Below are positions 1 through 7,626 of a stretch of 64,000 bases of DNA, in pieces; positions within the stretch are counted from its first letter, which is position 1; every line of letters begins with the position of its first letter. The notes below the pieces were generated by a model. The model was given only the letters and a program-made list of their open reading frames with translations, searched no databases and had not been told where the DNA came from. The stretch comes from Staphylococcus coagulans. GTDB lineage: Bacteria; Bacillota; Bacilli; Staphylococcales; Staphylococcaceae. The position numbers and the translations under genes are program-made. The stretch is from assembly GCF_002901995.1 (NCBI RefSeq), contig NZ_PPQN01000001.1, positions 1 to 64,000 on the forward strand. The letters run 5' to 3'.

Positions 1-100
1 TGGTTGATTTTCTCAGTGCCCTTATAAGGGCTGGTCAGTAACAGAGGCTTTCAGCCGAAGAACAAACCACCCGTTCACACGGGTGGTTTTGATTTTATAA
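1..100 (+). mobile_element. Probable right end / omega-RNA 3' end of an IS200/IS605-type (TnpB) element, partial
   Basis: Three consecutive short hairpins are visible: GCCCTTATAAGGGC (about 18-31), GGCTTTCAGCC (about 47-57) and a GC-rich stem ACCACCCG/CGGGTGGT (about 67-89) followed by TTTTGATTTT. From memory, this layout, with the phrase CTGGTCAGTAACAGAGGC, resembles the 3' ends of Firmicutes TnpB-only IS605-group elements, where the region doubles as guide RNA and right transposon end. The tnpB gene would lie to the left, outside the window. The last hairpin could equally be a simple terminator of an unseen gene. Assignment rests on pattern memory, not alignment. Confidence 0.45.
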
Positions 101-180
101 AATTTTTTTTGGCTTATGACTATCGAGATAATAGAGGAAGTTATAGCGCATATGAAAGGGCAGGTTGCGTCATTGATTTC

Positions 181-229
181 AAAATAAAAAGCGCTAAGAT
201 GACTTTCAACAGAAAATCATCTTAACACT
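181..229 (-). terminator. Probable terminator of the serA transcript
   Basis: Read on the minus strand, a 13-bp stem (190-202 with 217-229, including two G-U pairs) is followed by TTTTTATTTT. The two C/A mismatches on the plus strand become G-U pairs on the minus strand, so the hairpin suits minus-strand RNA. It lies about 215 bases past the serA stop. Confidence 0.55.
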
Positions 230-443
230 TCTTTTTATAAGACCTCGTATTGTATGACTTCGTTTAGTAATGCCTTATTCTTCGCATAGTGGTTGTCTGA
301 CTTCGTATGCGCTCAAGTTCGCATTTGTAACATCGAGTCAACATTGAGTTGAGACTATACCCAATGCATGTATGTGCATTTAGGCAAGGCTATCAAAGAT
401 TTTATGTCCCGAACGCTCCAAAATTTTGTTTATAAGGATATTA
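230..443 (-). other. Non-coding 3' region downstream of serA
   Basis: No supported gene. Read on the minus strand it starts with a GGGACATAAA-containing stretch, a phrase that recurs in staphylococcal intergenic repeats, followed by several short complementary segments. It is probably a long 3' untranslated region of serA that ends at the hairpin at 190-229. Repeat status is from memory only. Confidence 0.3.
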
Positions 444-2042
444 TCAATTGTAAGGATCTAAAATAACTTGAACCACACTTTGAAAGCCGTCAATCTCTAG
501 TAAGGCTTTTCGCACATCATCATTGATCGGATGGTCAATAGAGAGAATCATCATTGCGTCACCACCGAGTTGAGTACGTCCTAAATGCATAGAAGCAATA
601 TTGACACCGTGTTCGCCTAGTATTTGACCTGTTTTACCAACGATGCCTGGACGGTCAAAGTGATTAATAATTAATTGATACTGTTCAGGTTTAAAGTCAA
701 CAGGATAATCATTAATACGAACAATTCTTGGACCAAAGCCATTTAAAACTGTGGCACCAATCTTTAAACTATCCGCTTTATTAATTAATTCAAGCTCAAT
801 ATAATTGCTAAAACCTTTTTTCTTTTTCGTCTTTTCAATCGTATAAGTGACGTTTTGTTCATTAAGTAAAACTAAAGCGTTTATCAAGTTGACATGATCC
901 CCCATATCTTGTTGTAAAACGCCAGTGACAAGATTTCGAGTAATGAGACTCGTATCGTCTAATGCGATATCGCCAGCGTATGTTATTTTAAGTGTTCTTG
1001 GCGCTTTAGGCAATATTTGAATACCGACTTGACCTGTAATTTTGGCAAGTTCTACAAAAGGTTTTAACTCTTCATCTTCATTAAAGACGCCTTTAGGTGC
1101 ATTAACTGCATGTTTGACATTCCCATTTTTCAAAATATCGATAATTTCTTCTGCTACTGAGACAGCAACTTTTTCTTGTGCCTCGATTGTAGAAGCGCCT
1201 AAATGAGGGGTCACAATAATTTTTGGATGTTTCACAACTTCGGATTGATGCGCAGGTTCATTTTCAAAAACATCAAGCGCTGCTGCCATAATTTTATTGT
1301 CATCCAATGCTTCAATCAAAGCTTTTTCATCAATGATTCCACCACGCGCAACATTAATAATTTGAAGGTTCGGTTTTGCTTGATCAAAAAAAGATTGATT
1401 GATAATACCCTTTGTTTTTTCTGTTAGCGGCGTATGTACGGTAATAAAGTCAGCTTGCTGTGCGATTTCGTCTATTGATGCGCGTGTAAATTCAAGCTCT
1501 TTTGCTTTTTCTTCACTTAAATAAGGATCATAAGCCAAAACTTTCATACCGAAGCTTTGCAATCGTTTCGCAACACCTGTTCCAATGCGACCTGTTCCAA
1601 TGACACCAAGTGTTTTTCGATACAATTCTGTTCCTCTGAATGTTTTTCTATCCCACGTCCCATGACTTAATGACTGATGTGCTTGTGGGATATTTCGCGC
1701 CATACTTAACAACATTGCGACTGAATGTTCAGTGGCGGATATCGTGTTACCGTCAGGGGCATTGATAATGATAATACCTTCTTTTGTTGCGGTATCGATA
1801 TCAATATTATCAACACCCACACCAGCACGAGCGACCACTTTTAATCTTGATCCAGCTTTTAATACCTTATCTGTTACTGTTGTTTGACTACGCACGATTA
1901 AAGCATCGTAATCTTTGATTTTATTAATCAATGCCTCTTCAGACAATGCGGTATGATGTATCACTTCAAAATCTGGATCTTCATTTAAACTTTTAAGACC
2001 TTCTTCTGCGATTGGATCTGCAACTAAAACTTTATATTTCAT
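444..2042 (-). CDS. serA: D-3-phosphoglycerate dehydrogenase
   Basis: Catalyses the NAD-dependent first step of serine synthesis, 3-phosphoglycerate to 3-phosphohydroxypyruvate, in the cytoplasm. The 532-residue protein has the D-isomer 2-hydroxyacid dehydrogenase fold with the Rossmann motif GTGRIG at 149-154, the INVARGGIID catalytic-arginine segment and the PHLGAST histidine motif near 290. An intervening domain and a C-terminal ACT domain (DRPGIVGKTGQILGEHG onwards) follow, the usual long type. I chose the ATG at 2042, with GGAGG nine bases upstream, over an in-frame TTG at 2051. It overlaps the end of the upstream aminotransferase gene by 11 bases, so the two are co-transcribed and probably coupled in translation. 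Confidence 0.95.
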   Translation of the reverse strand: MKYKVLVADPIAEEGLKSLNEDPDFEVIHHTALSEEALINKIKDYDALIVRSQTTVTDKVLKAGSRLKVVARAGVGVDNIDIDTATKEGIIIINAPDGNTISATEHSVAMLLSMARNIPQAHQSLSHGTWDRKTFRGTELYRKTLGVIGTGRIGTGVAKRLQSFGMKVLAYDPYLSEEKAKELEFTRASIDEIAQQADFITVHTPLTEKTKGIINQSFFDQAKPNLQIINVARGGIIDEKALIEALDDNKIMAAALDVFENEPAHQSEVVKHPKIIVTPHLGASTIEAQEKVAVSVAEEIIDILKNGNVKHAVNAPKGVFNEDEELKPFVELAKITGQVGIQILPKAPRTLKITYAGDIALDDTSLITRNLVTGVLQQDMGDHVNLINALVLLNEQNVTYTIEKTKKKKGFSNYIELELINKADSLKIGATVLNGFGPRIVRINDYPVDFKPEQYQLIINHFDRPGIVGKTGQILGEHGVNIASMHLGRTQLGGDAMMILSIDHPINDDVRKALLEIDGFQSVVQVILDPYN

Positions 2043-3192
2043 TATGAACAACCTCCAAAAATGCTTGTGTTGCTATACCGATATAAGATTGGTTTCGGTA
2101 TTTTGTTAAAATCAATTCTAGGCCTGCAATAAAAGGTAATAAATCAAAAGGCGAGATGAAGCCCATATGACCGACGCGTAAAATCTTTCCTTTTAGATGG
2201 CCTTGACCTCCAGCAATCGTAATATTAAACTGTGATGCTAATTGTGCCTTAATGTGCTTTACTTCTGCTTCATCTTTAGGTACAAAAGCGGTAACGGTTG
2301 GTGATGCATATTGATCTTCAACCAAAAGGGACAAGTCTAATTCTTTCAATGCTGCGCGTACAGCATTTCTAATAATAGAATGACGACGAATGACGTTGTC
2401 AAAGCCCTCTTCTGATATCATTTTTTGAAATTCGATGACCCCTCTAAATGTCGAAACATTAGGCGTAAAAGGTGTAGAATGTTTTTCGAGAGCATTGTGA
2501 TGCTTGGCTAAATCCAAATAAAAGCGTGGCGTTTCTACTGATTTGAAGCGTGCCAATGCGCGATCGTTATAAGCGACAAAAGCAATGCCTGGTGGCAACA
2601 TTAACGCTTTTTGGCTTCCTGAAACGAGGACATCAATATCATCTCGCGCTAAATCAACATCGACTGCACCGATACAACTTACACCATCAACAACATAGTA
2701 TAAATTTGGATTGTGTGCTTTAAGGGCATGGCCGAGTTCAGCAACAGGGTGTAATACAGTGGTAGAGGTTTCACAATATTGTGTAAAAACGGCAGTCACA
2801 GGCGTCTCTATATTTTTAATAAATTCGATGACACCATCAACTTCAAATGATTTTCCCCATTTGACTTCATAGACGTGAACATGATTAAAATAAGTTTCGG
2901 CAATTTGTTTGTAACGGTTACCAAATGCGCCTGAAACAATGACAACTACTGTATCATCTGGATTTACAATATTTAACATGCTTGCTTCAAGTGCACTTGT
3001 ACCACTTGAAGTTAGGATCATAACGTCATTTGTGCTTCCGAACACTTGCTTAAGTGACGAAAATGCCGCTTCAGCGATGGATTCAAATTTAGTTGACCGG
3101 TGACCGACCATAGGTAAGTTCATTTTTGCTTGGATGCGATGAGGTACTGGGGTAGGGCCGGGTGTTAATAGTAAAGAATGATGTGTATACAT
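2032..3192 (-). CDS. Class V aminotransferase (SerC/alanine-glyoxylate type)
   Basis: A PLP enzyme of 386 residues. The N-terminal LLLTPGPTPVP signature, TSSGTSALEAS cofactor loop, VVDGVSCIGAVDVD aspartate and the Schiff-base lysine in SGSQKALMLPPG are all present. It is the first gene of the operon with serA, overlapping it by 11 bases. That pairing suggests it acts with serine synthesis, either as the phosphohydroxypyruvate transaminase step or as a serine-glyoxylate/alanine-glyoxylate type enzyme; sequence alone does not fix the amino acceptor. The ATG at 3192 is preceded by AAGGGAGG. A CodY-like site lies about 40-50 bases upstream. Confidence 0.85.
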   Translation of the reverse strand: MYTHHSLLLTPGPTPVPHRIQAKMNLPMVGHRSTKFESIAEAAFSSLKQVFGSTNDVMILTSSGTSALEASMLNIVNPDDTVVVIVSGAFGNRYKQIAETYFNHVHVYEVKWGKSFEVDGVIEFIKNIETPVTAVFTQYCETSTTVLHPVAELGHALKAHNPNLYYVVDGVSCIGAVDVDLARDDIDVLVSGSQKALMLPPGIAFVAYNDRALARFKSVETPRFYLDLAKHHNALEKHSTPFTPNVSTFRGVIEFQKMISEEGFDNVIRRHSIIRNAVRAALKELDLSLLVEDQYASPTVTAFVPKDEAEVKHIKAQLASQFNITIAGGQGHLKGKILRVGHMGFISPFDLLPFIAGLELILTKYRNQSYIGIATQAFLEVVHNEI

Positions 3193-3229
3193 AGAGAACC
3201 TCCCTTAATAATATTTTCTAATTTTATCA

Positions 3230-3244
3230 AATTTTCTGACATAT
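3230..3244. promoter_or_regulatory. CodY-like operator upstream of the aminotransferase-serA operon
   Basis: AATTTTCTGACATAT matches the low-GC Gram-positive CodY consensus AATTTTCWGAAAATT at 12 of 15 positions. It sits 38 bases upstream of the first gene. CodY control of serine and other amino-acid synthesis genes is established in staphylococci; binding here is inferred. Confidence 0.4.
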
Positions 3245-3278
3245 TAACAGGTATCAATACAAAATTTTGGAATTGTTG

Positions 3279-3330
3279 GTAATAAAAGGGGATGTGAGAT
3301 GAGATCAAATGGAAGCTCTTGCCACATCCC
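3279..3330 (-). terminator. Terminator of the OsmC-family gene
   Basis: The inverted repeat GGGATGTG (3289-3296) and CACATCCC (3323-3330), read on the minus strand, is followed by CTTTTATTA. It lies about 100 bases beyond the stop of the gene at 3427 and before the next minus-strand promoter region. Confidence 0.65.
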
Positions 3331-3426
3331 TACAAGGATAAATGAGGTTTTGAAAAATATAGTTTTAATAGTTGTAATACATTATCTAATCATACCGTTG
3401 TATAACTTATTTACTATTTTAATTTC

Positions 3427-3912
3427 TTAAATAGACGTTTTAGAATCTGAAGATGACTTAGAAGGTTGGATTTTAATCGTTGGTTCAGTCATAACCGCGA
3501 CGTTATCTCTCACGCTATTTGAAATCATACAATTTTGATCTGCAATTTTAATCAATTGAGACAACCGTTTTTTTATTTGCTCTTTTTTAGATAGTTGGTC
3601 AACAATTATTTCGGGTTTATGTACGATTTTGACCATTTTAAATCGTTGTTGTTCAAATTGTGCTTCACCGTAACTCTGCATATTAATTGCTATCGGTGAT
3701 AGATGCGCACGTTCTAAAGTTGCGGCTAAAGAAATTGTCATACAACTTGCTGCTGCACTGACTAAAAGTTCATCAGGGTTTGTGCCAACACCGACGCCTC
3801 CAAGTTCGCTTGGTATAGAAATCTTATGTTGGATATAATCCCCTGTAACTTCTCCAACACTATCGCGTCCACCAGTCCATCTCACTTGTACTGGAAATTG
3901 ATGATGTGCCAA
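3427..3912 (-). CDS. OsmC/Ohr-family protein
   Basis: The OsmC/Ohr fold contains small cytoplasmic thiol peroxidases that remove organic hydroperoxides, plus relatives of unknown substrate. The protein (161 residues from this start) shows NPDELLVSAAASCMTISLAATLE, which holds the first family cysteine, and a second cysteine in IADQNCMISNSVRDN. The spacing fits the YhfA/OsmC-like branch more than classical Ohr. I prefer a TTG start at 3912, because AAGGAG lies eight bases before it. The GTG at 3921 directly abuts that ribosome site and is unlikely. It is divergent from the glycerophosphodiesterase gene, with only about 75 bases between the starts. Its own terminator follows, so it appears monocistronic. 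Confidence 0.75.
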   Translation of the reverse strand: MAHHQFPVQVRWTGGRDSVGEVTGDYIQHKISIPSELGGVGVGTNPDELLVSAAASCMTISLAATLERAHLSPIAINMQSYGEAQFEQQRFKMVKIVHKPEIIVDQLSKKEQIKKRLSQLIKIADQNCMISNSVRDNVAVMTEPTIKIQPSKSSSDSKTSI

Positions 3913-3988
3913 ATGTCTCACTCCTTATAAAAATATGTTAAGTTAAGTGTAGTAGAATATAGATAGAATTGAAAGGAAGACTCATTGT

Positions 3989-4732
3989 ATGAAATTGATT
4001 CAACCACCCAAACATTTTCAAATTGTAGCGCACAGAGGTTTTTCAAAAATGTACCCTGAAAATACGAAATCAGCATATCGAGCGGCACTTGGTAGACACA
4101 TTCAAATGTTAGAAATTGATTTGCATATGACAAAAGACGATGTGCTTGTCTCTATTCATGATGATACGATTGATCGTACATCGAATCATACGGGTGAAAT
4201 TAAATCCTATACTTTAGATGCATTACGAGAATTTGACTTTGGAAGTTGGAAAGAGGGGAGTAAGAAAGAAGAAATCATGACGTTTGATGAAGTCTTGACA
4301 CTTGCTAAAAATTTTTCTAAAACGTTGTTGATTGAAATTAAAAAGCCTCATCTGTACCCAGGTATTGAAGAAGCAATCATACAAACCATTAAAAAACATA
4401 ATTTTCCTTTTAATCGTATTATCATACAGTCTTTCGACCAGAAAAGTATTCTAAAATTGCATGACTTAGCGCCTTACATTCAATTAGGCGTGTTATTAAG
4501 TAAGCGGAAGTATTGGTTAAAACAACCATCATTTCAAGAGCTTGCTCAATTTGCAGATTTTGCGAATCCTAACTTCAAACTGGTAAATAAAAAATTTATT
4601 TCAAAAGCACATCAACATCACTTAAAGGTTATACCCTACACTGTTAATCGTATGGAAGATGCAAAAAGACTGATACAGCTTGGAGTTGATGGGATGATTT
4701 CTGACGCGCCTAATGAGTTATTTAAAGTATGA
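3989..4732 (+). CDS. Glycerophosphodiester phosphodiesterase family protein
   Basis: Hydrolyses glycerophosphodiesters to glycerol-3-phosphate and an alcohol, serving phospholipid or teichoic-acid turnover. The 247-residue protein has the GDPD motif HRGFSKMYPENT near residue 15, the metal-binding EIDLHMTKDD segment and HDDTIDRTS, followed by LLIEIKKP and a C-terminal VNRMEDAKRLIQLGVDGMISDAP, the typical last strand. I see no signal peptide, so it is a cytoplasmic UgpQ-like form. Start ATG has AAGGAAG upstream. A perfect terminator stem follows the stop, so it is a single-gene unit that interrupts the minus-strand block. Confidence 0.88.
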   Translation: MKLIQPPKHFQIVAHRGFSKMYPENTKSAYRAALGRHIQMLEIDLHMTKDDVLVSIHDDTIDRTSNHTGEIKSYTLDALREFDFGSWKEGSKKEEIMTFDEVLTLAKNFSKTLLIEIKKPHLYPGIEEAIIQTIKKHNFPFNRIIIQSFDQKSILKLHDLAPYIQLGVLLSKRKYWLKQPSFQELAQFADFANPNFKLVNKKFISKAHQHHLKVIPYTVNRMEDAKRLIQLGVDGMISDAPNELFKV

Positions 4733-4754
4733 GTATGCTTATAGATAAATAGTA

Positions 4755-4805
4755 ACAGGAGAGTAACAGAGGTCGAGTTGACTTTTGTTGCTCTCCTGTA
4801 CTTTT
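4755..4805 (+). terminator. Terminator of the glycerophosphodiesterase gene, possibly bidirectional
   Basis: ACAGGAGAG (4755-4763) pairs perfectly with CTCTCCTGT (4791-4799) and is followed by ACTTTTA. It lies between two convergent genes and could also stop minus-strand transcription from the gene ending at 4835. Confidence 0.7.
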
Positions 4806-4834
4806 AATCATGGATAAAATGAAAATGTCGGTAG

Positions 4835-5791
4835 TTATTGATTTTTTGTTAGATGTTCATATGCGCCTAAAGCAACCGCAAGATCAAAGTACGCGGCACC
4901 GACACATTTAAAAACAGTGATACTCTCATCATTTGAGCGTTGCAATGTACCATTAAGTGACAATGATTTTAGATCGCCATCATAATCTTCAAATTTAAAA
5001 ATACCTTTTTCATTTGCTTCGATGATTTCACCTGCTTCTTTTTTAACGCCTTCGACATCATCAAAGATGACTTTATCTGCTTTAGGTAAGATACGATTAT
5101 CAATTTCTTTCATATCTGGCCGATAGGAGCCAATTCCGTTAATATGTGTTCCTGGTTTAACAGTATCCGCATCAAAAACAGGCTCAGCTGAAGAGGTTTG
5201 ACAATTGATAATATCTGATTGTGTTACTAACGTTTCCACGTCATCAACGATTTCAATTTCATAATCTGAATACGTTTTCAAAATGCGCGCTTTTAAATCT
5301 TCTGCTTTATCTTTGGTTTGATTATAAAGCAAAATACGTTGAATGGGTCTTACCTCAAGATTTGCAATTAATTGTTCAAACGCCATGCCACCTGTACCAA
5401 TCATGCCAATCGTCTGTGCATTTTCTCGGCTTAAATATTTCGTAGCAATACCGCTTAACGCTCCAGTTCTTAAACGTGTTAAATAACTTCCATCGATACT
5501 CGCTACATGTTCACCCGTTTTTAAATCCGTTACAATGATTGTCCCTTGCGTCGTTGGACGATGATGGTCTGGATTTTCGGGGGTGATAGAAGTGATTTTG
5601 ATAATACCTAGTTGCTTGTTCAAGTGGATACAAGGCATATAAAGCATTGATTTGGCACCTTCACCAGTAGAAATTACAATTCTTTGTGCTTGGCGAACGC
5701 CCTCCATATCTTTAAATAACGCTTCAATATCTTGAATCGCATCTCCAATATGATAAGCATTTTTAACTGCTTCCTCATTAAAAACTTGCAT
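4835..5791 (-). CDS. Ornithine cyclodeaminase / mu-crystallin family oxidoreductase
   Basis: Family members use NAD(H) for ornithine cyclodeamination, alanine dehydrogenation, or ketimine or delta-1-pyrroline-2-carboxylate reduction. The 318-residue protein matches the family length, with TGEGAKSMLYMPC, the substrate-loop arginine in LTRLRTGALSG and the dinucleotide motif GMIGTGGMA. HINGIGSYRPDMKEID is the family's central signature. The true substrate cannot be read from sequence. It has its own promoter and a GAGGAGG ribosome site before ATG 5791 and stands alone between terminators. I do not recall this gene at this place in S. aureus, so it may be lineage-specific. A canonical alanine dehydrogenase is encoded separately at 18.2 kb. 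Confidence 0.82.
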   Translation of the reverse strand: MQVFNEEAVKNAYHIGDAIQDIEALFKDMEGVRQAQRIVISTGEGAKSMLYMPCIHLNKQLGIIKITSITPENPDHHRPTTQGTIIVTDLKTGEHVASIDGSYLTRLRTGALSGIATKYLSRENAQTIGMIGTGGMAFEQLIANLEVRPIQRILLYNQTKDKAEDLKARILKTYSDYEIEIVDDVETLVTQSDIINCQTSSAEPVFDADTVKPGTHINGIGSYRPDMKEIDNRILPKADKVIFDDVEGVKKEAGEIIEANEKGIFKFEDYDGDLKSLSLNGTLQRSNDESITVFKCVGAAYFDLAVALGAYEHLTKNQ

Positions 5792-5826
5792 AAATCGTAC
5801 CTCCTCAGTTTATGTTTCTATCTCAA

Positions 5827-5855
5827 AGTATAAATTAAAGAAGGAACGATGTGAA
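5827..5855 (-). promoter_or_regulatory. Promoter of the ornithine-cyclodeaminase-family gene
   Basis: On the minus strand TTCACA (5855-5850), a 17-base spacer and TATACT (5832-5827) form a good SigA-type promoter about 35 bases before the start codon. Confidence 0.6.
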
Positions 5856-6102
5856 ATAATAAAAGAGCATCATTTGACGAGGACGTGTATGAGTAAACAA
5901 CAAATTTATCTCTCTTTTATGAAAATTTGAATTGCCCAAGATTGTGGAACAGAAGAGGGGAAAAAACCATACTTTTAAAATGAGGTGCCACTTAAAGAAG
6001 TATTGATGAAGAGATGTTTGAGGGGGCAGGATGAGCTGAAGTTTATAGGCTGGGGCTTGCACCTTGGGAAGTGGAGTCATAATTGTCGTCTCAAGCTCTG
6101 AA
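5856..6102. other. Intergenic stretch with no recognised gene
   Basis: Between the ornithine-cyclodeaminase-family promoter and the rpsD terminator. Its middle is purine- and G-rich compared with its surroundings, for example GAGGGGGCAGGATGAG and GGCTGGGGCTTGC. The only open frame (minus strand) runs through the rpsD terminator and has no ribosome site. It may be a degenerate intergenic repeat; I could not support any function. Confidence 0.3.
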
Positions 6103-6137
6103 TAAAAAAACACCAAGTATGGATTCATACTTGGTGT
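6103..6137 (-). terminator. Terminator of rpsD
   Basis: A perfect 12-bp stem ACACCAAGTATG/CATACTTGGTGT (6110-6121, 6126-6137) with a four-base loop is followed on the minus strand by seven T residues. It lies 15 bases after the rpsD stop. Confidence 0.92.
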
Positions 6138-6152
6138 GATATAAGCTAACGA

Positions 6153-6755
6153 TTAACGTGAGTAGTACTCAACGATTAATTGTTCGTTGATTTCTGCAGG
6201 TAATTCACTACGCTCTGGAAGACGAACGAAAGTACCTTTTAAGCTATCAGCATCGAAGTCTAAGTAATCAGGAACAAAATTGTTAATTTCAACTGATTCT
6301 TCGATGATAGCGAGTTTTTGTGATTTTTCACGTACTGAAATCACTTGACCAGGTTTTAAAGTATATGATGGAATATCTACACGTTTACCATCTACTTCAA
6401 CATGACCGTGACCAACTAATTGACGTGCTTGACGACGTGTACGTGCTAAACCTAAAGCATATACAACTGCATCTAAACGGCTAGCAAGTAAGATCATGAA
6501 GTTTTCACCATGGATACCGCCTTGTTTACCAGCAGTTTCAAAAGTGTTACGGAATTGACGTTCAGTCATTCCATATAAATAACGTAATTTTTGTTTTTCA
6601 CGTAATTGTAATCCATACTCAGATAATTTTTTACGTTGAGTTGGACCGTGTTGTCCTGGTGCGTAAGGACGTTTTTCTAATTCTTTACCAGTACCTGATA
6701 ATGAGATACCTAAACGACGAGATTTTTTCCAGCTAGAACCTCTGAATCGAGCCAT
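6153..6755 (-). CDS. rpsD: 30S ribosomal protein S4
   Basis: A primary 16S rRNA-binding protein that nucleates 30S assembly. The 200-residue product matches the Firmicutes length. It opens with [19 protein letters not shown], followed by [18 protein letters not shown], then the S4 RNA-binding domain [20 protein letters not shown] and [20 protein letters not shown]. It ends with the conserved [15 protein letters not shown] precedes ATG 6755. The gene is preceded by a long structured leader and has its own promoter and terminator, so it is transcribed alone. In Bacillus subtilis S4 represses its own mRNA, and the leader here suggests the same control. Confidence 0.97.
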   Translation of the reverse strand: MARFRGSSWKKSRRLGISLSGTGKELEKRPYAPGQHGPTQRKKLSEYGLQLREKQKLRYLYGMTERQFRNTFETAGKQGGIHGENFMILLASRLDAVVYALGLARTRRQARQLVGHGHVEVDGKRVDIPSYTLKPGQVISVREKSQKLAIIEESVEINNFVPDYLDFDADSLKGTFVRLPERSELPAEINEQLIVEYYSR

Positions 6756-6807
6756 AATGTGACTCCTCCTTTTTCTTTTTTGTTGTTATGAAAAAACAAA
6801 AAAGAGT

Positions 6808-6912
6808 GTTGAATGCTCAATAGGATATAATGTTTTATGTGTCCTCGCCTCATAGCTCCGGTTACACGGCACGTCCGCTTCGGGAACATTATAGTGCCTA
6901 TTAATATTCAAC
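6808..6912 (-). ncRNA. Structured rpsD leader (probable S4 autoregulatory RNA)
   Basis: Read on the minus strand, three nested long-range helices close the element. GTTGAAT pairs with ATTCAAC, AATAGG with CCTATT, and ATAATGTT with AACATTAT. They enclose a GC-rich core of about 50 bases containing CCCGAAGCGGACGTGCC. A T-rich run (CTTTTTTGTTTTTT) follows the closing helix, so it might also act as an attenuator. S4 binding to an rpsD leader is known in Bacillus; the link here is by position and structure. Confidence 0.7.
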
Positions 6913-6941
6913 TGCTATTTTCGTTAATTCACACAAAATTC

Positions 6942-6969
6942 ATTTTACCATTTTGATAGGAAATGTCAA
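6942..6969 (-). promoter_or_regulatory. Promoter of rpsD
   Basis: On the minus strand a perfect TTGACA (6969-6964), a 16-base spacer ending in TGG and TAAAAT (6947-6942) form a strong SigA promoter. Transcription would start near 6935, giving a leader of about 180 bases. Confidence 0.8.
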
Positions 6970-6987
6970 ACATAAAATTTAATCAAT

Positions 6988-7443
6988 TTACAAATGTGAT
7001 TCTAAGACGCGGACGATGTTTTCGAGTCCTGTTTCATCATCTGCACTAAAACGGTTTCGAATAGGGGCATCAATATCTAAAACGCCGACAACCTCACTAT
7101 TTTTATGCAATGGAATAACAATTTCTGACTGGCTATTGGCATCACATGCAATGTGTCCTGGAAAAGCATGGACATCTTCAACGCGTTGTGTTTTATCTTC
7201 TTGTACAGCTGTGCCACAAACCCCTTGTCCCACTTTTATATGGACGCATGCCGTTTTCCCTTGAAATGGTCCGAGAATCAGTGCGCCTTCTTTCATTAAA
7301 TAAAAACCAACCCAATTGATTTGGTCTAAATTTTCATTGAGCAATGCCGAAGTATTACTTAAGTTTGCAATTAAATCCGTTTCTCCTTCTAGAAGCGCAT
7401 CCAATTGTCTAGATAACAATTGATAATCAGTAGACTGTGTCAT
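6988..7443 (-). CDS. GAF-domain protein, free methionine-(R)-sulfoxide reductase type
   Basis: Reduces free methionine-R-sulfoxide to methionine, protecting against oxidative stress. The protein (151 residues from this start) is a single GAF domain with the fRMsr hallmarks NWVGFYLM, GPFQGKTACVHI, GQGVCGTAV and GHIACDANSQSEIVIP. The three cysteines in these segments are those conserved in the family, and VLDIDAP follows. The ATG at 7443 is preferred over an in-frame TTG at 7467 that lacks a ribosome site. It is divergent from ezrA and lies upstream of rpsD, which has its own promoter. Confidence 0.88.
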   Translation of the reverse strand: MTQSTDYQLLSRQLDALLEGETDLIANLSNTSALLNENLDQINWVGFYLMKEGALILGPFQGKTACVHIKVGQGVCGTAVQEDKTQRVEDVHAFPGHIACDANSQSEIVIPLHKNSEVVGVLDIDAPIRNRFSADDETGLENIVRVLESHL

Positions 7444-7588
7444 TTTTTTCCACTCGCTTTCAATCAAATTTTATCAATATTATAGCTATCTCAATGCGAG
7501 TGTGCAATTTTCTAATACGAATAAAATAAAAATTTGGAAAATGTCTATATATTTTGAGATTTTATTTTAATGCGTCATGAAATTACGT

Positions 7589-7594
7589 TATAAT
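7589..7594 (+). promoter_or_regulatory. -10 element of the ezrA promoter
   Basis: A consensus TATAAT 32 bases before the ezrA start. No good -35 hexamer is visible at 16-18 bases, so the promoter may be weak or activator-dependent. Confidence 0.5.
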
Positions 7595-7626
7595 GGTTTT
7601 ATGTATTTAGGAGGAGACGAGTGGAC

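Noticed and set aside
3918-4133. 71-codon minus-strand frame over the start of the glycerophosphodiesterase gene
   Set aside because: It is a shadow of a well-supported gene, with no ribosome site.
5835-6128. 97-codon open frame on the minus strand between rpsD and the ornithine-cyclodeaminase-family gene
   Set aside because: It starts inside the rpsD terminator hairpin, has no ribosome site and its translation resembles no protein family.
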